From: Syngnathus acus | Lineage: Eukaryota > Chordata > Actinopteri > Syngnathiformes > Syngnathidae | Direction of reading: 5' to 3' | DNA length: 64,000 nucleotides | Assembly (NCBI RefSeq): GCF_901709675.1 | Contig: NC_051101.1 | Location: 10,560,501 to 10,624,500, forward strand | In this document: positions 25,656 to 36,489 of the stretch, in pieces | Layout of the letters: each line of letters opens with the position of its first letter | How positions within the stretch are numbered: the stretch's first letter is position 1 | Notes under the pieces: generated by a model | Told to the model about the DNA's origin: nothing | The model's database searches: none | The model's input: the letters and a program-made list of their open reading frames with translations, nothing else | Position numbers and translations under genes: made by a program

Positions 25656-26551
25656 GTTCTCGTCGATTTTGTTTTTTTGGGGGGCAGGAATGGACACAAA
25701 CGTGCCTTGATCACAAATAAACTCTCCTATAATTTATTACCTTCACTTTTGTCGCCAGAGTGCCTCCTTTCACCTTTCTTGCTCCTTTCCTCGCGTTTTA
25801 ATTGGAAGCAGTCCACGCAGCGCGTTGACAGAAAGTCGGAACTGTTCGCGACAAGTGTGTGTGATTCTTTTCCGCTCTCATTACTGCTTCCCACGCATAT
25901 TCGTCTTCATTAATTTTTTACAAAAAAACTCCAATTACAAACACAAGCATGTGGAGTTTTGTAAAATTATCGGTGTTAATTTATGAAGCAGCGACATGTC
26001 TTTTTGGGTTTATCACAAAAATGCTCCATATAAATCAACTTTTTCCAGCCGAAATGAAGAAATGACGCACCAATCAAATAAACTTATTACAGTTCCCAAT
26101 AAAGTGGTTGCATTTGATGTTTACAATTACCGAACGGGTGATTCAAGTCCTTCATGTCGCACCTATTGTCACCTCGTTTTAATACCTCATAGATATCATC
26201 CCTTTTATTTTTTCAGATTTATACCATTAAATAAAAATTGGACTTTTTCAGTCGTTTGACATATAACGTGTCTGACGTGGTTGTCACTGTGTATTTCTCT
26301 TGTCTGTCAATTGTGATTTTAAATGAAAAAATATCCAGAAAGAATAATATCGTGTGGACGTATTTAAATTTGTAAATATTTTGGGGACACAGCCAAATGA
26401 AAATGTCAATAAAGTTGCTTTAAAAGCGCATGTGTGATTCTCGTCCTCTTTTAAATTAATATTGGGATATTGCTCACTGACGTTAGAGTCGTTCAACTTG
26501 TCATTAATTGTTGGATTGTGTTCATTGTCTTCAGTACTAATAGCCTTTTTT

Positions 26552-26774
26552 TTTTCTTTTGTTCAGACAAAATATAAAGGTTTTACCTTAAAACTTTTTT
26601 AGACATTTTCGGCGGCAACTTCCGCCTTCGTCAGGAAGTATGACGAAAGCAGAAGTGTGACGACAGCGGAAGTGTGACGAAGTCAGGAAGTCTGACGAAG
26701 GCGGAAGTTGCCGCCGAAAAAAGTCGAAAAAAGTTTTAAGGTAAGACCTACATATTTTATCTGAACAAAAGAAA
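26552..26774. mobile_element. Long inverted-repeat MITE-like element
   Basis: Left arm (about 26552-26636, starting TTTTCTTTTGTTCAG) and right arm (about 26689-26774, ending CTGAACAAAAGAAAA) are near-complete reverse complements over about 85 bases, including GGCGGCAACTTCCGCCTTCG. The centre carries three diverged copies of a GACGAA-GCRGAAGTGT unit. No transposase frame is present, so this fits a nonautonomous foldback or MITE element; the family is unknown to me. Confidence 0.75.
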
Positions 26775-27425
26775 ACAATTAATTGTCATTAATTGACTTG
26801 TAGCTGTTGAGGCTATGTAGAGTTTGTATCCATCTAGTGGACAAAGTCTGTCGTTACAGCGTCTGCTATTATGGGTAGACTTCTGCATTTGTTGTTAAAC
26901 GTCATATATCATCAAAAGTAGAATCAAGCCTTATATAAAGGTTCTCAATAATAATAGCAAATACAAAATTGAAAATTAAGGTGATAATCGAGTCAAAAAA
27001 TATTGGAATTTTGGTGGAAATGTAATGTTGGCGATTATTACTTACTTTGAAAGTTCATTATCATTTGTTTTTATTAGTGTTCGTTTTCCTTAATGGGCCA
27101 AGCATACGACGGCTTCGAACAAGGTAAGTTTTTAGATTTTTTTTTCTTATTGAATGTATTTAAATCTTAAAGAACGACATTTAACTGACTGAAAACGTAT
27201 TGTACGAAACAAACCAAGATGGACCTTGACATTGCAACCCAGTTATTCACGGATAAAACACATAATTCTACAAATCAAATATATGAACTATCTTGTATTG
27301 ATTGAATGAATTTTCTCATTACCTATGATTTCCATGACATTTTGCTTTCTCAATGGCTCAGGCATTGTTTCGATTTGGTTCCATGAAGCTTGCAGACCTC
27401 ATTCAGTCTCTAATTTGGTGTCATT

Positions 27426-27440
27426 GCGCCCTCTAACGGT
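27426..27440 (-). promoter_or_regulatory. Weak CTCF-like motif
   Basis: On the minus strand the sequence reads ACCGTTAGAGGGCGC, which matches the GAGGGCGC half of the CTCF core but lacks a good left half. Confidence 0.2.
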
Positions 27441-28089
27441 AAAGATGCTAAATTGTCTGTAAAAAAAAAAAGCATGAGGTGTATGTTACCCATACATCCA
27501 TTTTCCAAACTGCATTATCCATGGATGTGCTCATGTACAAATGCTTCCATAACTTGTGCTTTAGCAAACTTGGCAACTTGAACTTTCGACAACAATAAAT
27601 CTCTGCTTTTCATAACTACTGTGTGCAAAAACAATCTTAACCTTAAGATGATCTTGCACTCATATTAAAAAAAAAAAGGAGGCGTATTTGTTTTAATAAA
27701 TGTAGAACAGAAGAAAGGCCACAAACCTCATATTCACCATAAAAATATTCTCTAACAAGATAGCATTCGAATACAAATGTAATCACACACTTGAAAAAAA
27801 TTAAGAATATATTTGATGCAATTTCCTTCATGAATAACTGCAATTCAACATAGGCAAATTTTGGCTATAATTTATTATAATTAATTATAATGAAATAATT
27901 AATATAATTTGATAATTTTAGCTTTCTTATTTTCACATCCTCCATTTACTGGAAGGACAACAAACTGAACCTCACAAAATCATCAATTCTCAAATTATTA
28001 TTTTTTCATTGTCATGGGCTTCTTTCCATCTGCGAAAACAAATCTGTTACATAACTCAAAAGTCAGCACAGCAAGTATAATTGTTTACT

Positions 28090-28250
28090 TGTTGCTTTTG
28101 GTCATCATCTTAAGTGCAGGCTTGGAGGGAAGTGTGGCTTTTACTTCACGCCAGACATGTTTTTATTATGACTTCCCTCCCAGTGAAAGCGCCTCTCTGG
28201 GATTAATGCAATAACACACATTATGAGTGTCTGGTTAACCCAAAATATTT
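28090..28250. promoter_or_regulatory. Candidate conserved noncoding element
   Basis: A non-repetitive block with a posterior-Hox-type TTTTATTATGAC and GGGATTAATGCAATAA, richer in GC than its flanks. Its regulatory role is inferred from texture and position only. Confidence 0.3.
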
Positions 28251-29131
28251 ATTTGAAAACCTCTTTCGGTGGGCCAAACACGCCACCAGCTTGCCACTCT
28301 GGAAGCGTTGACTTTTTTTACAGATGAATGAGAATCATAGAAGAATGACCAAAATGTGTTTTCATTTTCAATGAAGGAAAGAAAGAAACTTGGTGTGTGA
28401 GCAGTAAATCAGCCTGTACAGAACATTTAAAAAAATGTCTGCGCCAGAGCTCGCTGTGTGATATATGTGACACATGTGGCCACTTATGAAAATAAATTAC
28501 ACTTACTGACAAATGTAGTCATAGAGATGTATTTACATGCAAACTTAATGGAATTAATGAGCACAGCAGTTGTATCGTAAAAATAATAAAAATCATTGAT
28601 TATAATTTTAAAAGCTTCAAAGCATTGTACTGAAACATCTAAAAAAAAGACAAGAAAAGTCTTTATATTATTCATGCATGAATGTCAAATAAAAAATATT
28701 TTAAATAGTGCAGTGAGTATCATTTAGCATCTTGAAAGTCAACAATCAACTTGGCTTGATCCAAAGCATACCACATCATATTTAAAACAAACTCATCAAA
28801 ACAGCTTTGAAATAGTTAAAACTGTAGCGTACTAACATAAAATTTAAGAGTTTGGAATTGTAACGCGACATGTATACTTCTGTTTTTCCCGCGTTGCCAT
28901 GGTAACCTCATCTTTACTATTTCATCAGTGAAGCCAGAGGCAGAAAATGCTTTGAGTGTGGGTGGGGTTGGACTGTCGGTGTGGAAAAACACCACATGCC
29001 ATTTAGGTTTGCAGTTTTTCAAACCGGGTCAGCATCGAGACTTTGGCAAAGTGGAAGGGGGAAAATAACGTGTATTTATATACTTTGAAAAGTGTGATCA
29101 CTGAGGTGTGTGCATCCTTTGGGGGTTGCCT

Positions 29132-29330
29132 GGATATGAAAAGTCGACACACCCCTGTTTGAAGATACATAATTTCAAAACTTTGTCCACCAATAGTGTC
29201 AACTACATGTGGAACCTAATTGGAAAAGAAAAATCAGGATGGGAAGTCAAATAAACAACAGTGGTAATATTGCATAAGTGTGCACACCCACTATAGGGGA
29301 TGTCAGCAGTTTCGGAACGTCATCTCTCTA
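29132..29330 (+). repeat. Dispersed teleost repeat (decayed)
   Basis: The phrases CGACACACCCCTGTT and GCATAAGTGTGCACACCC in this order are familiar from a widespread teleost interspersed repeat. The copy is diverged and its limits are approximate. Confidence 0.45.
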
Positions 29331-29385
29331 CTTAATAACGTTTTTGTTTCCATCAAACACTTCATTTTTGTTCTCCAGCTATCCC

Positions 29386-29430
29386 CGAGGTGTCAAACTC
29401 GAGGCCCGGTGCCCAGATCCGGCCCACTAC
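29386..29430 (+). repeat. hAT-like dispersed repeat fragment
   Basis: GAGGTGTCAAACTCGAGGCCC followed by CAGATCCGGCCCAC is the terminal motif also seen at 19509. No partner end was found. Confidence 0.45.
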
Positions 29431-30592
29431 ATCATCTTATGTAGTCTGGAAAGAAGAAAGTCTGGAAATGATTTGCGTGGCTAGCACACTTTTCTACTTT
29501 TTCGATGATGCATTTCAAGAAGAAACATACAAAAAGTACTTTTTTTAATTGTGACTTTTGCGATATACATGATTATATTACTTGTACAATAGTTTGCAAC
29601 TATTTTATGAATTTAAACTGACAACTGATTTCAAATCAAGCAATCCATCAATATGATGCTAAAAATGAAAAACAATATTGCAGAGGGAATTATGGATGTA
29701 CAAAATGGTTTTAAATGACTCTGAGGGCAACTAAGACTGTAATGGGCAATGAAAACAAATTTCTATCATCATCGCAGCCCTTTTTGACATTTCTGCCTTG
29801 ATTTATTTTTGGCATAGGGTCTCGCATTACAGTACAAACCCACTTGAAATTTTTTTAAGGGGGGGGAGTTCAGTAGTGCACCTGTTTTTCAATTGTCCTT
29901 TTGACAATTTTTAGAACTTGTAAAAAAAAAAAATTATCCGACGTTTATATGCTTTGTAATAACAAATAATTTGATTGCAAAGTGACAGGATAATCCCTGT
30001 ACATTTCTGTGCAAATCTACAAGATACCTGTACACAATTTAACCAACATTTATATTATTTGCGGTATAGTGTCATGGAACAAATAAAATATGATCCCTCA
30101 GCGTTGGTTTCTAGCCTAAAAACCTTTTAAATAAGACACAGATATCAGAGAACTTTGGGAACCACTCTCGCAAAAGCCTCTGTGACACTATAAATTGTTT
30201 ATAACTGATGGCATGCAGGAGGTTTCGAAACCATAAATTGTGGTGGAGACTCACTGTGTGGCAGGAAAGGGTACTGCCACGTCTTAGTTATTTTCCCTGA
30301 GCTCATTATTTGGCAAATAGCACATCAATGTAAATGTTAACGACGTGATAAACTAATAAGGGTCAATTTACAACCATTTATTTACCCTTAATATACAAAA
30401 GTATTTATTTACATAATGCAGCCATACAAATTCGCAGAGGAATGTTTGCCCTCCAGACACAACAGGATTTTTGTGTAATGTTTTTTTTTTTTTTTTGCCT
30501 AATTGTTTCTTATGAACATAATTCACCAACTCGGCCTTGCAAACGATTTCAACTCATGCAGGTTACATTTTGTGAATGAAAACGTCAATGTT

Positions 30593-30630
30593 TGCGACAA
30601 CTGATCGTGACGTCACGATCAGTTGTCGCA
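30593..30630. repeat. 38-bp perfect palindrome centred on a CRE
   Basis: The two 19-base halves (first half TGCGACAACTGATCGTGAC) are exact reverse complements with no loop. The centre is GTGACGTCAC, a full CREB/ATF site. Symmetry continues imperfectly for about ten more bases on each side (8 of 10 match). Confidence 0.95.
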
Positions 30631-31311
30631 TTCATTGCAGTGTCACGTGGATGCATATTTACATAAACATAACATTTGCACATGCGCCTTTGCATTGACG
30701 GACAAACTTAACACAATGTTAAAATCGGTTTTAGCAGTTAGCATAATGTTAGCCTGATTGCATTTGTATAACGTTTTCGGAAAATTTGGGGGAAAAAATT
30801 AACAAACAAGAACAGGCCGGTTAACTGGACCTGGACAAAAAAATAGCAATTGGTCATTGTTTGTTCAAATACCGTTAAAAATGATACTTTAAAAATATTA
30901 TTGTAAAGCTGAAAAAGTCATTAACTTTGATGAGACACATTCACCTGACATGCACGGACTATAAAGCCTCTTCTTGTTTGGTAGAACCTCAAACAAGGTT
31001 TGACTTGGAGAAAAGTACTTTGAAAATAGCATGCGTTGAAGAGATGCAATTTTCCCCCTCCTCCACGTGTATTTTTCCCCTGGCTCTGCAGCCAAAGGTT
31101 GACTTTATAGCGGGGAGCCATTGACTCACAAGCTCCTGCGGGCCCATTGAGGCGTGTGTCATGTAGTGCCAGTGGTCACATGGCTCGGGATCGACATGGA
31201 TCTCACTCACGCACGTCAGCTCACGACGTGCAGGGCTCAGTGCGCCTCACTAAAGTCACTGCAGCTCACTCAGTCAGCAGGATGACCCCGTGCTGAGGAG
31301 GACGGTCGAAT

Positions 31312-33347
31312 ATGGATTTGGATGCTTCCAATATGTATCTACCCAGCTGCACTTACTACGTCCCCGGAGCGGACTTCACGGCTCTGCCGCACTATCTGGC
31401 CCAGGGTCAGCCCTCCTGCCCGGTGGCTTACTCCTACCAGTCATCGGCTCTTCCTCAGGTTCCGTCCGTGAGAGATGTGGCGTTCAGAGACTATGCGGTA
31501 GACGGCGCGGCCAAATGGCACCACGGCAGGGGGAGTCTTGCGCACTGCTACGCGGACGACAGTTGGACCAGCCCGACCCCCCGCGGCGGAGACCTGCCGG
31601 GGAAAGGCGTTTCGTCCTCGGGTTCCACCGTTGCGCCTGGAGGCTTCCACGGCGGCGCCGCGGCAAGGAACGGCGTCCTGCCGCAGGCTTTCGATCAGTT
31701 CTTCGACTCGACTTACGGCGGCCAGGAGCACGGAGCCACACCGGGGCAGGACAGGCTAGGCGCGGTCAAGTCGAGTCCTGCGCCGGCTCCTCAAGCTCCA
31801 GGTTCGGACACGGCGGAAAGCTGCAGCCCCAAGTCGTCTCCCGGCCTCGGCGAGGATAGGAGCGGAAAAGGAGGCGGTGAGTATGGACCATGGTGTCACT
31901 CTCTGCTCGCTCTTATAAAAGACGCTTTATAAGCTCTTTTTAAGGTTTATGGTTCGGAAGGTTTATGGAGGGCCACAAGATTTAGCCTGACAAAAAAGTA
32001 TATTATAAACGACAAGATCACGTGCTTGGGCTTGAAATTGGCCGTGAGGGGTTTAAAGTCAAGATAGGCTATTCCCTTTTTTGGATCCTGCACAGATTTC
32101 GCATTTGACTTCTTTTTATTATGAACTGTTTGCTGCAATATACACTTTTAACAATCGGACGTTTCAATATCCAACAACAAACATTGACTCAGTCAATAAT
32201 CCGCACTTCCGCAACCTTTTTGTGGTTTTTCATGATCAACTATTTCAAAAGCATTTTTGATTCTTTTCGCACTTTGAACAATAACTGAAATGTTCATTTT
32301 AACCGCAAATATCCATGGAATACGTTTTCAATTTTTATTCACGGTTAATCAAATATACTACAATTCGAAAAATACGCATAAATTCTACTTTAAACATAAC
32401 CTTTACTATGAGCGTTTTTTTCCATGTTGAAAACATGAGCGCACTGCACAGTTTAGGTATTTTTCGATATTAATGAACATAAACTGCAAACGCTTCGTAA
32501 TATCTGCAATATAAAAACTAGCGACCACCGTGATATAGTTTTCAGTCTATTTTACACACAAATAAACAATTTAAATCTCTATTTTACAGGCAAATAAACT
32601 CCGATCTTTACATTACTCTCACTTTTCTTTCAAATTATCCTTCTGAATCTCACGTAGCTTTTAATTAGCTACGAATTCAGTTTTAAACTTGACCCCCTTC
32701 CGCTCTCCGTATCAACAATATGAAACGCCAGCGAAGCGTTTCATCCAACTTTCAAGGCTCTGCCTTTAAGAGCTGTTTATAATTTAATGAGCAATATGTG
32801 TACAAATTTACTGAGTTTCCAGGCATTTAATATGCAGCTGGCCAAACCAACGGAGCCCGTATGCAACACTTTACGTGCAGCCCAGTGAAATCCGAAGCGG
32901 ACTATAAAAACTGCACTTGATACTGCTGCCTTCCAAAAGTCCTCTTGACTTACATGATTGTTTAAAAATGATTTTTAATACCTCATATCAGTGTTTAAGC
33001 GCAAAGGCCTTGAGAGGAGGGAAGCACTTGAACCCTTAGCTCATTGTGCGTAATCCTCCCATCTTGACCCACTTATAAATATCAAATTAATATGATCTTT
33101 ATGATTACGATTAGGTGTCCAGAAGACGCGCAAGAAGAGATGTCCATACTCCAAATATCAAATCAGAGAGCTGGAGCGGGAGTTTTTCTTCAGCGTTTAC
33201 ATCAACAAGGAGAAGCGGCTGCAGCTTTCCCGGATGCTCAACTTGACTGACCGACAGGTGAAAATCTGGTTTCAGAACAGGAGGATGAAGGAGAAGAAAC
33301 TCAACAGGGACCGTTTACAGTACTACACCAGCAACCCCCTGCTATAA
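31312..33347 (+). CDS. hoxa11b: Homeobox protein Hox-A11b
   Basis: Exon 1 is 31312-31876 and exon 2 is 33115-33347 (stop TAA), phase 1, giving 265 residues. Exon 1 has the Hox11 N-terminal signature [38 protein letters not shown] and KWHH, and an [11 protein letters not shown] motif. The start [10 protein letters not shown] is about six residues shorter than the usual Hox11 start, which has an ERVPCG-type insertion. Exon 2 encodes the homeodomain ([40 protein letters not shown]) and the conserved tail [13 protein letters not shown]. Hoxa11 acts in proximal/middle fin and axial patterning and is repressed by Hox13 in the distal limb of tetrapods. The homeodomain is fully typical, with no sign of decay. 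Confidence 0.97.
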
Positions 33348-34387
33348 AACATGGACTATATATATGTCAAACACCTGCACGCCATTGGGAACTCTTCAAA
33401 AGTCCAAATGATGTGTCATTAAACGTCCCTTTCTCTATTATTATAATTATTATAATTATTATTATTTGTTTTGTTGTTGTTGTGACAAAAAATGCTCTTA
33501 TGTTCATCCCCCAATTTGTATGCTCACATTTACACGCTCGCACGCACAGACTGGAATCGTTTTATTCGTACTTTTAATATTATATTGTGCAAATATATAT
33601 ATTGCATATTGTGCAATGGCTGGAGGTGATTTTTTTTGGTGCTGTTTATGTGTTTCTGTGACATATTCAATCATATTTAACATGTCCTTCAGCGCTTCCA
33701 TGATCCGAATTGTAAACCAGTAATATAAAAAAAAATCCCCCTCAAAATCCCTGTCGTGAAACTAAACCCTTTATTTTTGTTTTATATTGTGGCACGTATT
33801 GTTCGTACGCAAAACCTGTCTTCTCCAGAGCCTCAGTAACAGGATCTGCTGCAGCTTTTAATTTGATATCCATTACAAAGAGCCGGGTCGTTTCCTGCCG
33901 GCTCATTTCTAACCCTACATGCCTGTTAGGAGACGGAAGAAAAAAAATCCCCCACATTTTAGTGATAAATAGAAAGTCTGTTTCTGTCATTTTGGAAGTT
34001 TCCATCTAAACTTTCAAAAAATTGTATGCTCTAATTTCTCCAATTTACCAAAATACTATGCATCTAAGGGTTTATTTCGCCAGCAGCGTGTAGTAGAAAT
34101 AGTAAATATAGACATTTGTTTACCCCAAAATTCGTCTTTCCCCCCTGAACCGAGCTTCTAAAAAGAGCTTGAATGACCTGCCATTAGATAATATGGCTTC
34201 CTTATACCGTACATCCTGTGAGACTCCCAGGAATTCCGCTTTGATTGCTGCACATCCTCCCAGTTGCTCCAGTAACTTGGCCATAAAAAAGGCGGACTCG
34301 TCTGGAGCATTTGGAGTGGAGTGCAATAAAGCGTCTGAGAACCAAGGTTATTAACTGCGACTATAAGGAGGCTAGCAAAACAAGAGG

Positions 34388-34427
34388 TGCTGCACCATTG
34401 AAGGCTGCGGCTCTCCTTGGTGCAGCA
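34388..34427 (+). other. Predicted 40-base hairpin
   Basis: TGCTGCACC (34388-34396) pairs perfectly with GGTGCAGCA (34419-34427); an inner AAGG/CCTT helix extends the stem after a four-base bulge. It is too short for a typical pre-miRNA and may be a chance hairpin. Confidence 0.3.
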
Positions 34428-34520
34428 TCGGCACGCCAGTCTGTTGCAGGAATATTCTGGATTGTTTTCCCCCCCCCCAGTTTGAGTGTTGTGGCGCAGT
34501 TGAAGGCCTTGCTGCTTTTG

Positions 34521-34537
34521 TCCACAGGAGGGCGCTC
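34521..34537 (+). promoter_or_regulatory. CTCF-like motif between hoxa11b and hoxa10b
   Basis: TCCACAGGAGGGCGCTC closely matches the CTCF core (CCASYAGRKGGCRS). Vertebrate HoxA clusters carry CTCF sites between posterior genes, so the position is plausible. Motif match only. Confidence 0.45.
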
Positions 34538-35303
34538 CACCGATCAATGTCAATGCCGTTTGATTCTTTCCGATTAAAGACGCTGGTTCAGGGGTTCAAT
34601 CCTTCAGGTAAGCATGATATGATAACGATGTGTGTGTTTCTCCCTGACTGTTCACTTGGATTATCTTGAAAAACACAATGGAGGCACTCAAGTTGGTCGA
34701 CAATGTTATCATGCAATAAAATATTATCGGGTTAATTGTATCAGATTGTGGCTCGAGATTGTGCAAAAATTATGGCATCGTTAAAAACATCCAATTTTTC
34801 ACTTATAACCTCAGACACACAAAAAAAAGTCCTGCTTTGGGTTTGTATTGTTGATTTTCATGTTACTTGTAAGTGATATCATTATTAATATCTGTCTGTT
34901 GGCATTTATTTGTCTGGCAACTCAAGACAAATTTAACAGACTTGTAATGACTGGAAAGAAGAAAATGTAAGAGATAACATCAAAAGGTCATCATCCATCA
35001 CTTTAACAACTCCCGATTAAAAAAGGAATAAGAATATAAACATATGCAAGTGCGCCAAGGCGCAAATTTGGTTTAATTACATTTGTGTTCTTACTTTTGC
35101 TCACTTTGGCGGAATTTGTTGGATTTCTACCAAAATAAATCAAAACACGTTTTTTTTAAATGCTTGGCTACAAGTTTCAAAATAGCGCAATAATGAAACA
35201 AAATAAGACGTTCGTTTCGTCTAATTTTATATGTATTTTTTTTAACTAGGCACGTTTCTTCCCATTTTTCAATTTTATTACCCCCCCAAACTATGTAAAC
35301 TAT

Positions 35304-35346
35304 AATGTTACGAAATAGAATACAATGTATTCTATTTCGTAACATT
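35304..35346. repeat. 43-bp inverted repeat, 21-base perfect arms
   Basis: Two perfect 21-base arms (first begins AATGTTACGAAATAGAATAC) flank a single central base. Nothing else nearby repeats it. Confidence 0.95.
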
Positions 35347-36283
35347 CAATACACCATAGTAAAACAAAATCAACACATAGTCGAAATAATTGACCCAGTT
35401 TTTAAAAACTGAAACTAACACAACTCACATTTAGTTTCTTTAGGTGGATTTTTTTTCTTATTTAGTACGCACGGTTTTAATCCATAATTTACCGCAAACT
35501 CCTATTTAAAAAAAATAAAGTATGAATTACGATTGTATATAACACACAATAGTTATTTCAAAAAAATTAAGGAGATTGAAAAATCACCCAAAAAAAACAA
35601 ATGTTACTAGTAAAACCTTTTCAGAAGTATCTTTCGTAATAATTTCTTGATTTTGTTTAAGAGGTTTGTAAAGAGTAACGTGGACACGCCAGATTTTAAA
35701 CGAAATATATATGAAACATAATATAACGTTAAAGTAAAATTGCATGGACACGTTTAATATTCAACATGGATGGATTAATATTTAATCAAATTCGTTTTAA
35801 CGTCAACAAAATATGCCGCATATGAATAAAGATGTGTTATGTATTTTCAACGAATTTTGGTTGTCATTGGCTTTCTTAATCATCAACGGAACAAATGTGC
35901 GTCATTAAAGAGTGTTCACAAAGCAGTGAAATTGTCCGATTAATTTTCCTCCACTAATAAAAGCACATGTTGAATCGGCGAGGCCAAATGTAGCAGTGAA
36001 AGCGTCAAAAATGATGAGCGCGCCACAGAAAAAGGGGTCAAGAGTCCCTGTGGAAGACTTTGAGGACCTTTTAGAGGTATCATGCACCGTGATGCACCTT
36101 TACTGCTCCTTTTCTTTACAATGCTGTAAAAGCAGTCATAAAGTAATACATCGCACAAGACTGCTTGCAGCTTTCAACTGCCTCACTTGCTAAATTTCCC
36201 TTTGCATGCTCCGAGAACATACTCAGGGTTCAACATCCTCTCATTGAAATAATATTTTACCCATAATCCCATTTACGCATGTG

Positions 36284-36306
36284 CCCCCCCCTCCCCCCCC
36301 CCCCCC
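36284..36306. repeat. Poly-C tract upstream of hoxa10b
   Basis: Eight C, one T, then fourteen C, followed by a CTCCTCCTCC run, about 190 bases before the hoxa10b start. Such tracts can form an i-motif or G-quadruplex on the other strand. Confidence 0.9.
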
Positions 36307-36489
36307 TCCTCCTCCACACACTTTTTTTTTTTGCACTTTTCCTGACTTAACCTAAACCAAAATATACGACACTGGAGCAGGCTGCTCGGACTGGGAGGAG
36401 TCTGTAAGCTGCCTGCTCTTTTAATTGGCTGCGGGCTACAGTGAGAAGCGTGAGTATCACTAATTATTCAGCAATGTTTTGCACAAGAA

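Larger units (their letters stand above)
25656..31311. other. hoxa13b-hoxa11b spacer
   Basis: Noncoding, 5.6 kb, AT-rich. A poly(A) signal for hoxa13b is near 25716. The spacer contains a long inverted-repeat element at 26552-26774, a dispersed repeat at about 29132-29330, a hAT-like fragment at 29386, a 38-bp palindrome at 30593-30630, and enhancer-like stretches near 28090-28250 and 30150-30330. No coding exon is recognised. Confidence 0.6.
33348..36489. other. hoxa11b-hoxa10b spacer
   Basis: Noncoding, 3.1 kb. The left half is AT-rich. Around 34140-34560 is a GC-richer block with a hairpin (34388-34427) and a CTCF-like site. A 43-bp inverted repeat is at 35304-35346 and a poly-C tract at 36284-36306. 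The last 120 bases before hoxa10b include an inverted CCAAT (TAATTGGCTG) and form the probable promoter. No coding exon is seen. Confidence 0.6.

Noticed and set aside
34388-34427. A new miRNA gene
   Set aside because: The stem is too short (9 + 4 pairs) and has a GC-rich loop; it is kept only as a low-confidence hairpin.
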